Shown in pieces: positions 1-9,000 of a stretch of 64,000 bases of DNA; the stretch's first letter is position 1, and the number at the start of each line of letters is the position of its first letter. The notes below the pieces were generated by a model, which was not told the origin of the DNA, made no database searches, and was given only the letters and a program-made list of their open reading frames with translations. Made by a program: the position numbers and the translations under genes. Where the stretch lies: assembly GCA_910589595.1 (NCBI GenBank), contig CAJUTM010000006.1:62001-126000 (forward strand), in the 5' to 3' direction. The stretch is from an uncultured Eubacterium sp. GTDB lineage: Bacteria > Bacillota > Clostridia > Lachnospirales > Lachnospiraceae.

Positions 1-17
1 CGGAGCTAACGCTTATT

Positions 18-755
18 ATGGACAGGATAACCTTTAATCAGGCTGCCGCAAGAATTTTAGGCAGAGAGCATGAAGAACACGGAATCGGAACGCTTGGGGA
101 GAAAACATTGCATGCCATAATTAAAAATTATGTGGAACCGGATGAGGACTACCATGAGGTTCCACTGGAGGGATATGTGGCGGATGTTTATCGGGAAGGG
201 CATGTCATTGAGATACAGACGGCTAATTTCAACACAATGCGCAGAAAGTTAGCGACCTTTCTTCCCCTCTTTCCAGTGACGATTGTCTATCCGATACCGG
301 CAACTAAATGGCTGCGCTGGATAGACGAAGAGACGGGCGAAGTGACGGAACGCCGCAAGTCGCCAAAAAGAGGTACGCCGCAGGCTATATTTCGTGAGTT
401 GTATAAAATTAAAAATTTTTTAAGCGAGCCGAATTTGTCCATTCACATATTAATGATTGATATGGAGGAGTTTCGGCTCCTTAACGGTTGGAGCAAAGAC
501 CGCAAAAAAGGTTCCTGCCGCCATGACCGGGTACCAGTCGGACTGGTAGAAGAGCTTCATTTAGAAAGAGTGGAAGATTACCGGATGCTGATACCGCCCG
601 AATTGGAACAATTTGATTCGAAAGAGTATGCAAAAGCCTGCCGTATTACGGTAAAGCACGCGCAAATAGCACTGAATATATTATATTATCTGGGCGTCGT
701 GGAACGAGTAGGCAAAAGGGGGAACAGTTTTTTATATGAGGTCACGGATGGATAG
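18..755 (+). CDS. Unknown protein, possible PD-(D/E)XK-like fold plus winged helix
   Basis: A 245-residue protein whose family I cannot name. The N-terminal half has a conserved-looking Glu in GTLGEKTLH (about residue 28), then ADVYREGHVIEIQ (about 54-66), a D...ExQ arrangement like the active site of PD-(D/E)XK nucleases, in which Gln sometimes replaces Lys. The last 45 residues (KEYAKACRITVKHAQIALNI onward) look like a winged-helix DNA-binding domain. A weak GGAG lies 12 bases before the ATG. Its end overlaps the start region of the next gene, so the two are probably co-transcribed. The nuclease-like reading is inference; the gene and its frame are secure. Confidence 0.75.
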   Translation: MDRITFNQAAARILGREHEEHGIGTLGEKTLHAIIKNYVEPDEDYHEVPLEGYVADVYREGHVIEIQTANFNTMRRKLATFLPLFPVTIVYPIPATKWLRWIDEETGEVTERRKSPKRGTPQAIFRELYKIKNFLSEPNLSIHILMIDMEEFRLLNGWSKDRKKGSCRHDRVPVGLVEELHLERVEDYRMLIPPELEQFDSKEYAKACRITVKHAQIALNILYYLGVVERVGKRGNSFLYEVTDG

Positions 756-1800
756 AATGATTGAGTATTGCCTGCATAATGCCAATCCGTCTATTGTTTA
801 TCGTATCAGGAAAGATATTTTGCAGGATATCAGCAAGGAAGAGGAAAACAGGCTACAAGAGAAAATAATGTCAGAAAAAATTATTATCTCTATTTTAGAT
901 TGTCAAAAGGAAAACGGTTGGCTTGGAAATGGTTTTCATGGTTCGAACAAAAATGCAGGACAGTTTACAAATATGGAGGCAGGAGTTAAATATCTTGCAG
1001 AAAAAGGGGTGAAACAGGATTCAGATGTTTTAAAAAGGGCAATGACAGCATTTAAAGAACTTCCCAATACAGATGCCTGTTATAGGGGGATGTGGAATAT
1101 AGACGACGAATTTAAGTATGCAGCGAATGGAGGGAATCTTTTCCGCTGTGCATGTATTGCCCGTGCAGGATGGGAAAGTTTTATCGATATTTCGCCACAA
1201 ATTGATTTATCATTGGAATCATTTTACAGAGTATTAGAAGTAGATTCAATTTTAGATATTACCCGTTTAGTGAAAAAAGGAACGAGACGAGTATTTAATG
1301 ATTTTGAAAAATGGCCGTGCCGTTATCATCTGGATATTTTGGCACATACAAATTGCTGGAAGAATGAAAAAAATAGTAAAATTCTGGCAGAGGCAGTTCG
1401 TAAAATGATGCGTACGGATTGTAAGGAACTTATTGGTCTTACGGCCGATTCATGGGTGGGATATGTTCTTGGTACGTGTGGTTGTTTTCCATCACAGGGG
1501 TTTAAACTTATGGATGTGGAAAATGGTCTTGCGTATTATCATTTGGAATACCTTATATGGCTTGCCAAATGTGGTGTTATAAAATATCTTTCAGGTTTGC
1601 AGAATATGGTAGAAACAATTTATGGCTGTGTGAACGAAGAGGGAATTTGTGAAATCCCCGTGCATGACTATTTATTTAAAGATTGGGGAACTTATGCAGG
1701 CCTGCAATTAGAAGTTGATTGGAGGTCAAAAACCAGAAAAAACTGTGATATTACTTTTCGGGCATTACAATTATGCTATTATTCTGGTTTGGATTTTTAG
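748..1800 (+). CDS. Conserved hypothetical protein, possible alpha/alpha-toroid
   Basis: About 350 residues, function not recognised. The ATG at 748 is preferred over the in-frame ATG at 736 because GAGG at 738-741 is correctly spaced before it; the gene then overlaps the previous one by 8 bases. The sequence is cytosolic-looking, with helical repeats and motifs such as QKENGWLGNGFHG and WVGYVLGTCGCFPSQG. These resemble the QxxxGxW-type repeats of prenyltransferase/squalene-cyclase-like toroids, but this is only a shape resemblance. Codon use is more AT-rich than in the flanking genes. Pairing with the upstream gene is the only functional context. Confidence 0.75.
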   Translation: MDRMIEYCLHNANPSIVYRIRKDILQDISKEEENRLQEKIMSEKIIISILDCQKENGWLGNGFHGSNKNAGQFTNMEAGVKYLAEKGVKQDSDVLKRAMTAFKELPNTDACYRGMWNIDDEFKYAANGGNLFRCACIARAGWESFIDISPQIDLSLESFYRVLEVDSILDITRLVKKGTRRVFNDFEKWPCRYHLDILAHTNCWKNEKNSKILAEAVRKMMRTDCKELIGLTADSWVGYVLGTCGCFPSQGFKLMDVENGLAYYHLEYLIWLAKCGVIKYLSGLQNMVETIYGCVNEEGICEIPVHDYLFKDWGTYAGLQLEVDWRSKTRKNCDITFRALQLCYYSGLDF

Positions 1801-1872
1801 TTGGAGTCTTTAATTTAACGAAACGGCAGAGGTGTTTTTGCATGATACTTGAAATTTGTTGGGGAGGAGATA

Positions 1873-1893
1873 AAAAAGGAATGACTCCTTTTT
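1873..1893. terminator. Bidirectional terminator between convergent genes
   Basis: AAAAAGGA (1873-1880), a 5-base loop and TCCTTTTT (1886-1893) form an 8-bp stem whose A/T-rich ends supply a U-run in either direction. It sits between the + strand gene ending at 1800 and the - strand gene. The stop codon of the latter (1892-1894) lies at the edge of the stem. Confidence 0.6.
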
Positions 1894-3208
1894 ATGAATC
1901 CCGCTCCCTTGAAAGTGTCACGGTATCTTGAAGAACTTCCTGCCTGCCGTTCCGAAAACGGATAACAATAGAATATGTGCCGCTATACATTTCCGTAAAA
2001 GGTATCGAGAGTGTGTAGCGGTATTTTTCGTATTGGGAATCACAGAGTGGCGGATTTGTCAAATCCAGTTCATACAGACGGTCTGCGCGGCTGAACACAA
2101 TCTCCTGTATATCGTCGTTTGGTGTGTCAATGGAGAGATTATTTCCAACTATGGAAAAGGACAAACCATAGGTTTCTTTCATGTACGCAAGGCTGACTGT
2201 ACCGGAACTTTCTACAGAAGCCGCCTTATAGAGGGCAGGAGGAGAAAGCCATCCCGTCTCGGAATATTCTATTTTTTCTAATTTTTCTCCCGCTAACACA
2301 AAGGCATCCAGTGAATCGCAGGCGATAGCCTGAAGATGTTCCGGCGTCAGTTTGGCGGGCTGTAAAATATCTTCGGTTGAGAAATCTCCGGAAATACGCA
2401 AAATAGCTCCGGTCGTCCGCTCAATGGCGACAAGGAGCGTGTCCGCCCCATCCGGTGTGGGAATGACAACGATAAGTTTGCTCCGCTCGTCATCCGTCTG
2501 ATAGATTTTCCGGATTCCGGCGCCGACATAACAGGTGTGATAAGTTCTTCCAAGTAAATCAATTTCGTGAATATGTGTTGGCATCGGTTTTGCACCGGTG
2601 CGCGTCCGCATTTTATCGTTGACAAGAAGAAAATGATTATCCGTAATTGGATACAATTCGCCATCGCGTGTGGGAATTGCCAGTAAATAGCGGATATTAC
2701 CCTGTTTGTCGCGGAGCGATGGGTAAGTATAATCGGTGGGAAGCTTGTCTGTCTGCCACTCAAATGTCCGTACGCCTGCCTCGCTGCCGTCTTCCCGATA
2801 AAGTGTCAATGTAATTTCATTTTTGGCATTCGCATACAGCCCAAAGATTGGCGCCACGTGCGAAGTTACGCATTCGCGATAGTCATAGTGAAAATCTTCC
2901 TGCGCTGTCTCACAATGAATATGGTAGGAAAGGCGGCAGGGGCTGTCGGTGTAAAAGATAGCCAGAGCAGTCAGCGGCGTAACGCCGTATGGATTGTGAA
3001 CCAGCGTCATAGTATCGAATGTAATGGATGTATCGTGGCTGCGCACCCAGATTAAATTATCTGCCCGACGCGTCTTTTCTGCATAGGAAAGAGTTACGGG
3101 AATGGTGCTGGAAATCGTTTGGTTCTGGCGCAGCCGGTTCAGGCTCATGTAATCAATTTTATTAAAGGACATATATCCTTTTATCCAATTTTTTATTCTT
3201 CCGGACAA
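1892..3208 (-). CDS. Arylsulfotransferase-like protein lacking the catalytic core
   Basis: A 438-residue protein starting at TTG (3208-3206) with a perfect AGGAGG (3216-3221) seven bases upstream. It parallels the full-length sulfotransferase at 13786-15810: the N-terminal domain (LVHNPYGVTPLTALAIFYTD versus VIRNPYGESPLVALALFVTE), one early propeller stretch (HIHEIDLLGRTYHTCY versus SHDMDYMGRIFKTYH) and the C-terminal Ig-like domain (KLEKIEY onward). The central propeller that carries the DWCHVN, SLRN and QQHA motifs is absent. It is therefore probably not an active sulfotransferase; it could be a binding or scaffold protein or a decaying paralogue. No signal peptide is seen. Confidence 0.8.
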   Translation of the reverse strand: MSGRIKNWIKGYMSFNKIDYMSLNRLRQNQTISSTIPVTLSYAEKTRRADNLIWVRSHDTSITFDTMTLVHNPYGVTPLTALAIFYTDSPCRLSYHIHCETAQEDFHYDYRECVTSHVAPIFGLYANAKNEITLTLYREDGSEAGVRTFEWQTDKLPTDYTYPSLRDKQGNIRYLLAIPTRDGELYPITDNHFLLVNDKMRTRTGAKPMPTHIHEIDLLGRTYHTCYVGAGIRKIYQTDDERSKLIVVIPTPDGADTLLVAIERTTGAILRISGDFSTEDILQPAKLTPEHLQAIACDSLDAFVLAGEKLEKIEYSETGWLSPPALYKAASVESSGTVSLAYMKETYGLSFSIVGNNLSIDTPNDDIQEIVFSRADRLYELDLTNPPLCDSQYEKYRYTLSIPFTEMYSGTYSIVIRFRNGRQEVLQDTVTLSRERDS

Positions 3209-3389
3209 GGGAAAACCTCCTTTGTATAATATCGCGATGTATCGTGGTGTTTGGGATTGCTTCGTTTTGGCCGGCACTGAACACTATGCGCCCGTCAGAC
3301 ATTCAATCCAGACATCATGTAATCATTATAATACCTTAATTATGAAGAAAATATGTTTTTTTTGCAAGTCAAAAATGAAATTTTCTAAT

Positions 3390-3418
3390 AGACGAATATA
3401 TATATTGGGGGTTATAAT
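3390..3418 (+). promoter_or_regulatory. Putative promoter for the secreted SGNH hydrolase
   Basis: A perfect TATAAT -10 box lies at 3413-3418. The -35 (TAGACG or AGACGA, 17-18 bases upstream) is a poor match. It precedes the GTG start at 3451, and the surrounding DNA is A/T-rich. Confidence 0.4.
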
Positions 3419-3450
3419 AGTAAATAAAATTATGGAAAGGGGTAATAGAT

Positions 3451-5574
3451 GTGAAACGAATGCATCCTGTAACAAAACGAATTTTTTCGCTTTTTTGCGT
3501 GGCTGCCGTGATAAGTTCTCTGGCAGCAGTAGCTGTCAACGTACATGACGGCAGGGCTGGAAGTAATGTGCGGACAATGCTGGCGGCGCAAAGCGAAACA
3601 ATTGAAATGAAAGAAAACACGGTTGTTCCGGAGGGCGCCATTGGTATGTTCCGCCACGGTTTCGGCGGAGCCGTAGGTGCAGGCCAGAAGAGATTATATA
3701 AAGTCTATAATGCCGGAACGATATCAAACACCAGCGAGGGGTTGAAATACACCGCCAAATCCGAAGATGACAAAAATGGTGTCAAAACGGATATATCAGA
3801 ATACATAAAAAAGGGTGTGAGCGGCGATGTTTTCGGCGCGTCCACACGTGTTAAAGTCGTAAATTGGGGGGATGAGGCAAACCGCAACAATAAAGCGGAG
3901 TTGTTTATCGAGGTATACGATGCCAAGGGAAGTAAAAAGGCAACGTATCCGTTAGCCAGCGGAGGGCCGAACAGCGACTGTTCCAACCTGACGAGTGCAA
4001 ACTCCAAAGTCGGGGCCGACTGGCTCAACACCCTGCTCTCCGGTACAGCGGCTATTACTTATGACGATACGGACAGTATTTATCTGTGCATTACGCAGAA
4101 GAATAAGTCGCAGGTATATGCGGATGTTTGTCTGTGGGGAAATATTTCCCGCTATACAGCGCCATCCCGTCTGCACATACGGACGCCACAGTTTGACGAG
4201 GCGAATGGCAAAGTTTCTTTCTCTTTAGAAAATTTAACAGACAAAAATGTTGACTGCAAAATCACGATAAATCATTATAAAGACAACAAACCATCTTCTG
4301 TCGATGAATATGATTTGGCCGTGCCGAGCGGAACCGAGAGTACGGATATTACTCTTGCGGCGGAAAAGGGAAGCCAGATAACGATTCAGGACACGCAGGG
4401 GACAACCTATTTTGACCGATGGGAGCCGTCCTCTTACGACTGGCTTGGTACATGGGCAAGTTCCCAGTTAGAAGCGTCGGGAGACAATCTGCCGCCGTCC
4501 GCGGGATTGGCGAATAATACATACCGTCAGTTTATCCGCACTTCAACAGGGGGAACGCAGCTTCGCCTGAAATTCTCCAACTTAAAGGGGACTTCTCCAC
4601 TGGAAATCAAATCCGTGCATATTGCTGACCAGATAGATGTTACTTCATCAGACATTGATACTTCTACAGATACGAAAGTTACCTTTCAGGGTTCCGAGAG
4701 CGTGACAATTCCGGCAGGAGGAACGGTTATGTCCGACGTGATTGATTATGCAGTGAGACCGTTACAGCATATCGCTGTCACCTCATGGTTTGGCAAGGTG
4801 CCGGCTCAGATTACGAGTCATACCGGCGCCCGCTGCAATAACTATTTTGCTGAGGGGAACCGTGTCAGTGACAGTTTCCTTGGCGTTTCCACGCAAAAGG
4901 TGAGCTGGTATTTCCTTGAGGAAATGGAGGTCATGTCGCCAAAGAAAAATGAGGCAATCGTCTGCTTCGGCGATTCGATAACCGACGGCTACGGAACGAC
5001 GCCGGATAAGTATCAGCGCTGGACGGATAAGCTGGCCGAACAATTGCAGGCGAATACAAAGACGTCGCACTTGTCCGTACTCAATGAGGGTATAGGCGGC
5101 AACTCGATTTTCGGCGGCTTGGGAGATGCGGGAAAAGACCGTTTCGACAGAGATGTGCTTGACAAAGCGGGCGCAAAATATGTTGTTATGTTAATCGGAA
5201 TCAATGATATCGGTTATGCAAATCAACTTTCGGTTGCCGATTCTCTCATTGAAGAGTATAAAAAGATGATTACAAAGGCGCACGATAAAGGGATTAAAGT
5301 ATATATGGCAACGATTTTACCATTTAAAGGAAACAGTTATTATTCGGCAAACGAAGGGCCGATACGTGAGCAAATCCGCCAGAAAGTGAACCAGTGGATA
5401 CTCAAAGAATCCGAAGCGGATGAAGTAATTGATTTGGCGGCGGCGATAGCTTCCGAGACCGATTCGGAGAAGATGGCGGTACAGTATGCCAACGATTATC
5501 TTCACCCAAATGCCAAAGGGTACGCCTATATCGGCGAACTTGTTTATAAGGCAATTGCAAAGAATTATGAATAG
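3451..5574 (+). CDS. Secreted SGNH/GDSL-family hydrolase
   Basis: A 707-residue exported esterase/acylhydrolase. The start is GTG with GGAAAGGGG upstream. A basic N-terminus and hydrophobic segment (FSLFCVAAVISSLAAVAV) form a signal peptide. The C-terminal third is an SGNH hydrolase: block I FGDSITDGYG (about residues 506-515), block II Gly in NEGIGGNS, block III GINDIGY, and block V YLHPNAKG with the catalytic Asp/His pair spaced as D-x-x-H-like. The roughly 450 residues between signal peptide and catalytic domain are beta-rich and probably carry carbohydrate-binding or accessory modules. Likely substrates are ester groups on plant or host glycans or on the cell's own polymers; the sequence does not decide which. 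Confidence 0.85.
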   Translation: MKRMHPVTKRIFSLFCVAAVISSLAAVAVNVHDGRAGSNVRTMLAAQSETIEMKENTVVPEGAIGMFRHGFGGAVGAGQKRLYKVYNAGTISNTSEGLKYTAKSEDDKNGVKTDISEYIKKGVSGDVFGASTRVKVVNWGDEANRNNKAELFIEVYDAKGSKKATYPLASGGPNSDCSNLTSANSKVGADWLNTLLSGTAAITYDDTDSIYLCITQKNKSQVYADVCLWGNISRYTAPSRLHIRTPQFDEANGKVSFSLENLTDKNVDCKITINHYKDNKPSSVDEYDLAVPSGTESTDITLAAEKGSQITIQDTQGTTYFDRWEPSSYDWLGTWASSQLEASGDNLPPSAGLANNTYRQFIRTSTGGTQLRLKFSNLKGTSPLEIKSVHIADQIDVTSSDIDTSTDTKVTFQGSESVTIPAGGTVMSDVIDYAVRPLQHIAVTSWFGKVPAQITSHTGARCNNYFAEGNRVSDSFLGVSTQKVSWYFLEEMEVMSPKKNEAIVCFGDSITDGYGTTPDKYQRWTDKLAEQLQANTKTSHLSVLNEGIGGNSIFGGLGDAGKDRFDRDVLDKAGAKYVVMLIGINDIGYANQLSVADSLIEEYKKMITKAHDKGIKVYMATILPFKGNSYYSANEGPIREQIRQKVNQWILKESEADEVIDLAAAIASETDSEKMAVQYANDYLHPNAKGYAYIGELVYKAIAKNYE

Positions 5575-5643
5575 AGGAGCAGAAAGTGGGAACAAAAAAC
5601 ATTTGGTTTCCCGAATGTTAATGTTCTCAGAATGGAGGGTATC

Positions 5644-6864
5644 ATGAAAACAATTAAAAAACAAACAATTGCGTTGGCGCTGACGTTTGCCCTTTGTATC
5701 AGTACTGCTCTTTCCTGCGGCGAGCCGGCAGGGGCGAAAGCGGGGAAGAAAGTAAAAAAGGTAACGATTACTTCACCTGTTCTTGGCAAAGTGTATTTGA
5801 AAAAAGGACAAAGCTATAAATTAAAAGTAAAAGTGACGCCGAAAAAAGCAAAGAATAAAAAGCTGCGCTATCAGTCTTCCAAGCCGAAAGTGGCTGCGGT
5901 TTCCAAAAAAGGTAAGATTAAGGCAAAGAAAGCCGGCACGGCAAAAATAACCGTAACTGCCAGAGACGGCAGTAAGAAAAAAGCAAGGCTGACTGTTAAA
6001 GTATTGAAAAAGTTTAAAAAAGCAAACAGCGTATCGCTTAATAAAAAGAAAGTAACATTATATGTGAACGGCAAAGAGAATGAGAAAACAGTATCTTTGT
6101 CAGCGAAAGTAAAGCCGGCGAAAGCAACGGTTAAGAAAGTTGTGTACCGCTCTTCCAACAAGAAGATTGCCACGGTATCAAAGAAAGGGAAGGTAACGGC
6201 GATAAAAGAGGGTACGGCAAAAATAACTGCCTATGCGGAAGACGGACGGGGAGCAAAAGCAGTCTGTCAGGTTACGGTGAAAAAGAGTGGCAATCATTCG
6301 TTACCGACGCCGGATACACCGGCAAAAGTGAATTGCCTGCAGTTCCGCGGGGTAAACAATTTTATGAGTTATACGGTTGTCCGTTATCTGCTGCCAAACG
6401 GAGTAAAAGTTTCCGACCTTACCGGAATCCAATTTGATGCGGAGACGAAAAAGGATACATCCATTCGTTTCTATGCCGGTGAGACGAGAGACGAAAAGAC
6501 AGAGCTTACTTCTGCTAAGCAGGAAGTGAAAGATACAGTAACCGGAACGGCGACGGCAGTAGTCGATAATACAACAGTGCCAAAGACAACTCATAAATTG
6601 GAAATCGCTACGACCGAAACGACGCGTCCGCTGTTAAAATCGGGAGCAAAACAGACGATTTCTTTCGCGCTGGATGCCGCGGCAAAAGAACGCTTGCAGG
6701 GCGAGAAAGAAAATGAGGTTGCATTCGTTGTCTATCCTCATGCGGCAAAACCGCAGATGACTTTCTATAATCTGAAATTAAGAACGACTATGGCAACTTA
6801 TGATGTGCCACTCCATATGGATAACTGGATGGCAGGATATGGTGGCATTTTGACATTTGTATAG
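5644..6864 (+). CDS. Secreted Big2 (bacterial Ig-like) domain protein
   Basis: About 406 residues. The ATG at 5644 is preferred (GGAGGG at 5634-5639); another in-frame ATG at 5632 overlaps that ribosome site. A signal peptide (ALALTFALCISTALSCG) is followed by two Lys-rich Big2 domains (about residues 37-120 and 125-210), recognised by the KLRYQSSKPKVAAVSKKGK and VVYRSSNKKIATVSKKGKV blocks and the GTAKITVTA strand. The last 190 residues are a beta-rich domain I do not recognise. No sortase or other anchor motif is visible. It lies directly downstream of the secreted hydrolase and is probably a surface or matrix protein. Confidence 0.8.
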   Translation: MKTIKKQTIALALTFALCISTALSCGEPAGAKAGKKVKKVTITSPVLGKVYLKKGQSYKLKVKVTPKKAKNKKLRYQSSKPKVAAVSKKGKIKAKKAGTAKITVTARDGSKKKARLTVKVLKKFKKANSVSLNKKKVTLYVNGKENEKTVSLSAKVKPAKATVKKVVYRSSNKKIATVSKKGKVTAIKEGTAKITAYAEDGRGAKAVCQVTVKKSGNHSLPTPDTPAKVNCLQFRGVNNFMSYTVVRYLLPNGVKVSDLTGIQFDAETKKDTSIRFYAGETRDEKTELTSAKQEVKDTVTGTATAVVDNTTVPKTTHKLEIATTETTRPLLKSGAKQTISFALDAAAKERLQGEKENEVAFVVYPHAAKPQMTFYNLKLRTTMATYDVPLHMDNWMAGYGGILTFV

Positions 6865-6892
6865 GGTAATGTTTAATATTTGTTGTCCAATT

Positions 6893-6920
6893 CTATTAAA
6901 TTCCGTGAGCAATTTAATAG
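6893..6920. repeat. 10-bp perfect inverted repeat in a gene gap
   Basis: CTATTAAATT (6893-6902) and AATTTAATAG (6911-6920) flank an 8-base loop, 30 bases after the Big2 gene. No T-run follows, so it is not a standard terminator. It may contribute to transcript ends. Confidence 0.4.
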
Positions 6921-6965
6921 CAGCCTGCCGGCAGTGCAGGAAATAGAAAGTGAAACCTCAGAGCA

Positions 6966-6997
6966 CACCACCCATTATATGGGTGGTGTTGGTTTTT
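6966..6997. terminator. Terminator between convergent genes
   Basis: CACCACCC (6966-6973), a 7-base loop and GGGTGGTG (6981-6988) are followed by TTGGTTTTT, a good rho-independent terminator for the rightward Big2 transcript. The stop codon of the leftward symporter gene (6975-6977) lies inside the loop, so the last codons of that gene encode one arm of the hairpin. Confidence 0.75.
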
Positions 6998-8288
6998 GCA
7001 GATAATGACGGCATTTTACGAGAAGATAGACGGTTGGAAGCAACAAAAATAAGTTGATAAAATCCGTCAGTTCCCATACTAAAGTAAGGGGCATCATGCC
7101 ACCGGCAAATATCATCAGCACATAGAAAGCCTGATACAATAACTCTGCCTTGCCGTGCAGAAGATAGTCAAATCCCTGCTTGCCCAAATAGCTCCAGCCG
7201 ACGAGTGTGGCGAGGGCAAAAAAGACGATGGCGATAGCGAGAATCTTATCGCCAAAAAGGGGAAGTTTGCCAAAGGCTGCCGTCGTCAGCGAGCCGGCAG
7301 AGAGAGACTGCCATTCTGTCGGGTATTCTAACTGATATGCGACGAGGACGATTCCGGTAATGCCGCAGAGAACTACGGTATCCCAAAAGGTAGCGCTCAT
7401 GGAAATCAGCGCCTGCTTTTCCGGCTCTTTTTCTAAGGATGAGCCGGCGATTAGTCCGGCAGTACCAAGCCCCGCCTCGTTTGTAAAGAGTCCGCGGGCA
7501 ACGCCGTACCGGAGCGCTTTGCCAAGCGAGTAGCCGGCTATGCCGCCGCCGATGGAAGAAAGACCAAACGCCGAGCTAAAGATTTGGCGAAAAGCAGGCC
7601 AGAGATAATCGGTGTGCAGGAGGAGATAGAGGCTGCAGCCGCCGAAAAAAAAGATTGTCATGGTAGGCACGACTGCCATAGAAAACCGCTCAATCCAATT
7701 CGTACCTTGCATAAGGACGAGTCCGACAACAAAGGCGGTGGCGATGGCAGTATAGACCGGAGGGCAGTGAAATGCTTCGGCACACGCTTCCGTAATCGCA
7801 TTGCTCTGCGTCGTGCAACCGATACAGAATGCGGAGAGACAGAGCGCTATGCTATAAAAGAAAGCCAGTCCGCGTTTGTGTAACGTGTAGCGGAGAATGT
7901 ACATCGGCCCGCCGTGCGCATGTCCACGCTCATCCCGCCAGCGCAGGCGGCCGCTCAAATACGTCTCGGCATAGGTAGTCGCCATACCGAGGATACCGGT
8001 AATCCAGCACCAGAAGACAGCGCCGGCGCCACCCAGAAATACAGCGGTGGAAATGCCGACGATATTTCCAGTACCTAATGTGGCGGCTAACGTAGTTGTC
8101 AGAGAGCCGAAACGGCTGAAACCATGTCCATGCCGTTCCTCTTCGCTGCCGAGCGAGAGCTGTATTCCCTGACGAATCTTACGTTGCACAAGGCCCAGAT
8201 GTATAGTATAATAAATATGTATGCCAAGAAGTAATACGAGGATGGGCCCTCCCCATAGAAGCTGATTGAGAGAGATAAGGGACTGCAT
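6975..8288 (-). CDS. Alanine/glycine:cation symporter (AGCS family)
   Basis: A 437-residue membrane carrier that imports alanine or glycine with Na+ or H+. The ATG at 8288 follows GGAG (8295-8298) at normal spacing. About ten hydrophobic segments are visible. Family hallmarks are the TLAATLGTGNIVGISTAVFL block, GMATTYAETYLSGRLRWRD, the GGPMYIL motif and the FTNEAGLGTAGLIAG motif. The length is normal for AlsT/DagA-type carriers. It is a single gene transcribed leftward, opposite to its neighbours. The short leader contains an 18-base element also found upstream of the nicotinate phosphoribosyltransferase gene. Confidence 0.9.
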   Translation of the reverse strand: MQSLISLNQLLWGGPILVLLLGIHIYYTIHLGLVQRKIRQGIQLSLGSEEERHGHGFSRFGSLTTTLAATLGTGNIVGISTAVFLGGAGAVFWCWITGILGMATTYAETYLSGRLRWRDERGHAHGGPMYILRYTLHKRGLAFFYSIALCLSAFCIGCTTQSNAITEACAEAFHCPPVYTAIATAFVVGLVLMQGTNWIERFSMAVVPTMTIFFFGGCSLYLLLHTDYLWPAFRQIFSSAFGLSSIGGGIAGYSLGKALRYGVARGLFTNEAGLGTAGLIAGSSLEKEPEKQALISMSATFWDTVVLCGITGIVLVAYQLEYPTEWQSLSAGSLTTAAFGKLPLFGDKILAIAIVFFALATLVGWSYLGKQGFDYLLHGKAELLYQAFYVLMIFAGGMMPLTLVWELTDFINLFLLLPTVYLLVKCRHYLQKPTPPI

Positions 8289-8296
8289 AATAATCT

Positions 8297-8314
8297 CCAT
8301 TTCGGAGCATTTAC
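8297..8314 (-). repeat. 18-nt leader element, copy 1
   Basis: CCATTTCGGAGCATTTAC is identical here and at 31302-31319. Both lie upstream of a leftward gene; this copy overlaps the ribosome site of the symporter gene. Confidence 0.5.
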
Positions 8315-8445
8315 ATTGGCTCCAATTTGTGATATCGATATAATATATGTAGGAAACGCTGCCGTCATACTTCTATTTGGGGATAAGGCATAAAAAGCAA
8401 AACAGAAATGAGGATAGTGTAAACGCTCCGGAAAAGAGGATTAAG

Positions 8446-9000
8446 ATGCATATCTGGCAACATTTTTTAACGATAACGAGACATCGACATAAAGTAATCG
8501 TACATTGTTTTAAGGCTGGCATTGGCTGGCAGGGGCTGCGCCATGATTTATCCAAATACAGTCCGACAGAATTTATCGCCGGCGCTAAGAATTATTTAGG
8601 AAACAGAAGTCCGAACGAGAAAGAGAGGGAGCGGTACGGTTTTTCCCGTGCATGGCTTCATCATCAGGGACGTAACAAACATCATTTTGAGTACTGGGTG
8701 GATTACAATCCTGTGAAAAGAGAGAAAGAACCCGTACCTATGCCGACGAAGTACTTAATTGAAATGTTCTGCGACCGTGTGGCGGCGAGTAAAATCTATT
8801 TTGGTGCAGATTATGATGAGACAAAACCTTTCGAATATTTTGACCGGGGACGTAAGCGCCGCTGGATGCACGAAGAAACTTCCCGACGGCTGGAGGAACT
8901 TTTGGTTATGTTACGGGATAAGGGAGAAAAGGAGACGTTTACCTATATCAGGCAGGTTGTCTGTAAGGAAGGAAAGAAGGATAAGAAACATTGGAAGTAA
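8446..9000 (+). CDS. DUF5662 family protein
   Basis: A 184-residue protein of unknown function. The ATG at 8446 (AAGAGGA at 8434-8440) is preferred over a TTG 23 codons upstream. The family pattern is visible: TRHRHKVIVHCFKAGIGWQG, then LRHDLSKYSPTEF, HHQGRNKHHFEYW and MPTKYLIEMFCDR. The conserved His/Asp residues (HDLSKYS, HHxxxNxHH) suggest a metal-binding HD-like helical protein, which is inference. It is probably co-transcribed with the MATE exporter, whose start overlaps its end. Confidence 0.75.
   Translation: MHIWQHFLTITRHRHKVIVHCFKAGIGWQGLRHDLSKYSPTEFIAGAKNYLGNRSPNEKERERYGFSRAWLHHQGRNKHHFEYWVDYNPVKREKEPVPMPTKYLIEMFCDRVAASKIYFGADYDETKPFEYFDRGRKRRWMHEETSRRLEELLVMLRDKGEKETFTYIRQVVCKEGKKDKKHWK

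Noticed and set aside
5871..6173. 100-residue leftward ORF rich in Phe/Leu
   Set aside because: It is the antisense of the Lys-rich Big2 repeats; the composition follows from the complement of AAG/AAA codons and there is no ribosome site.
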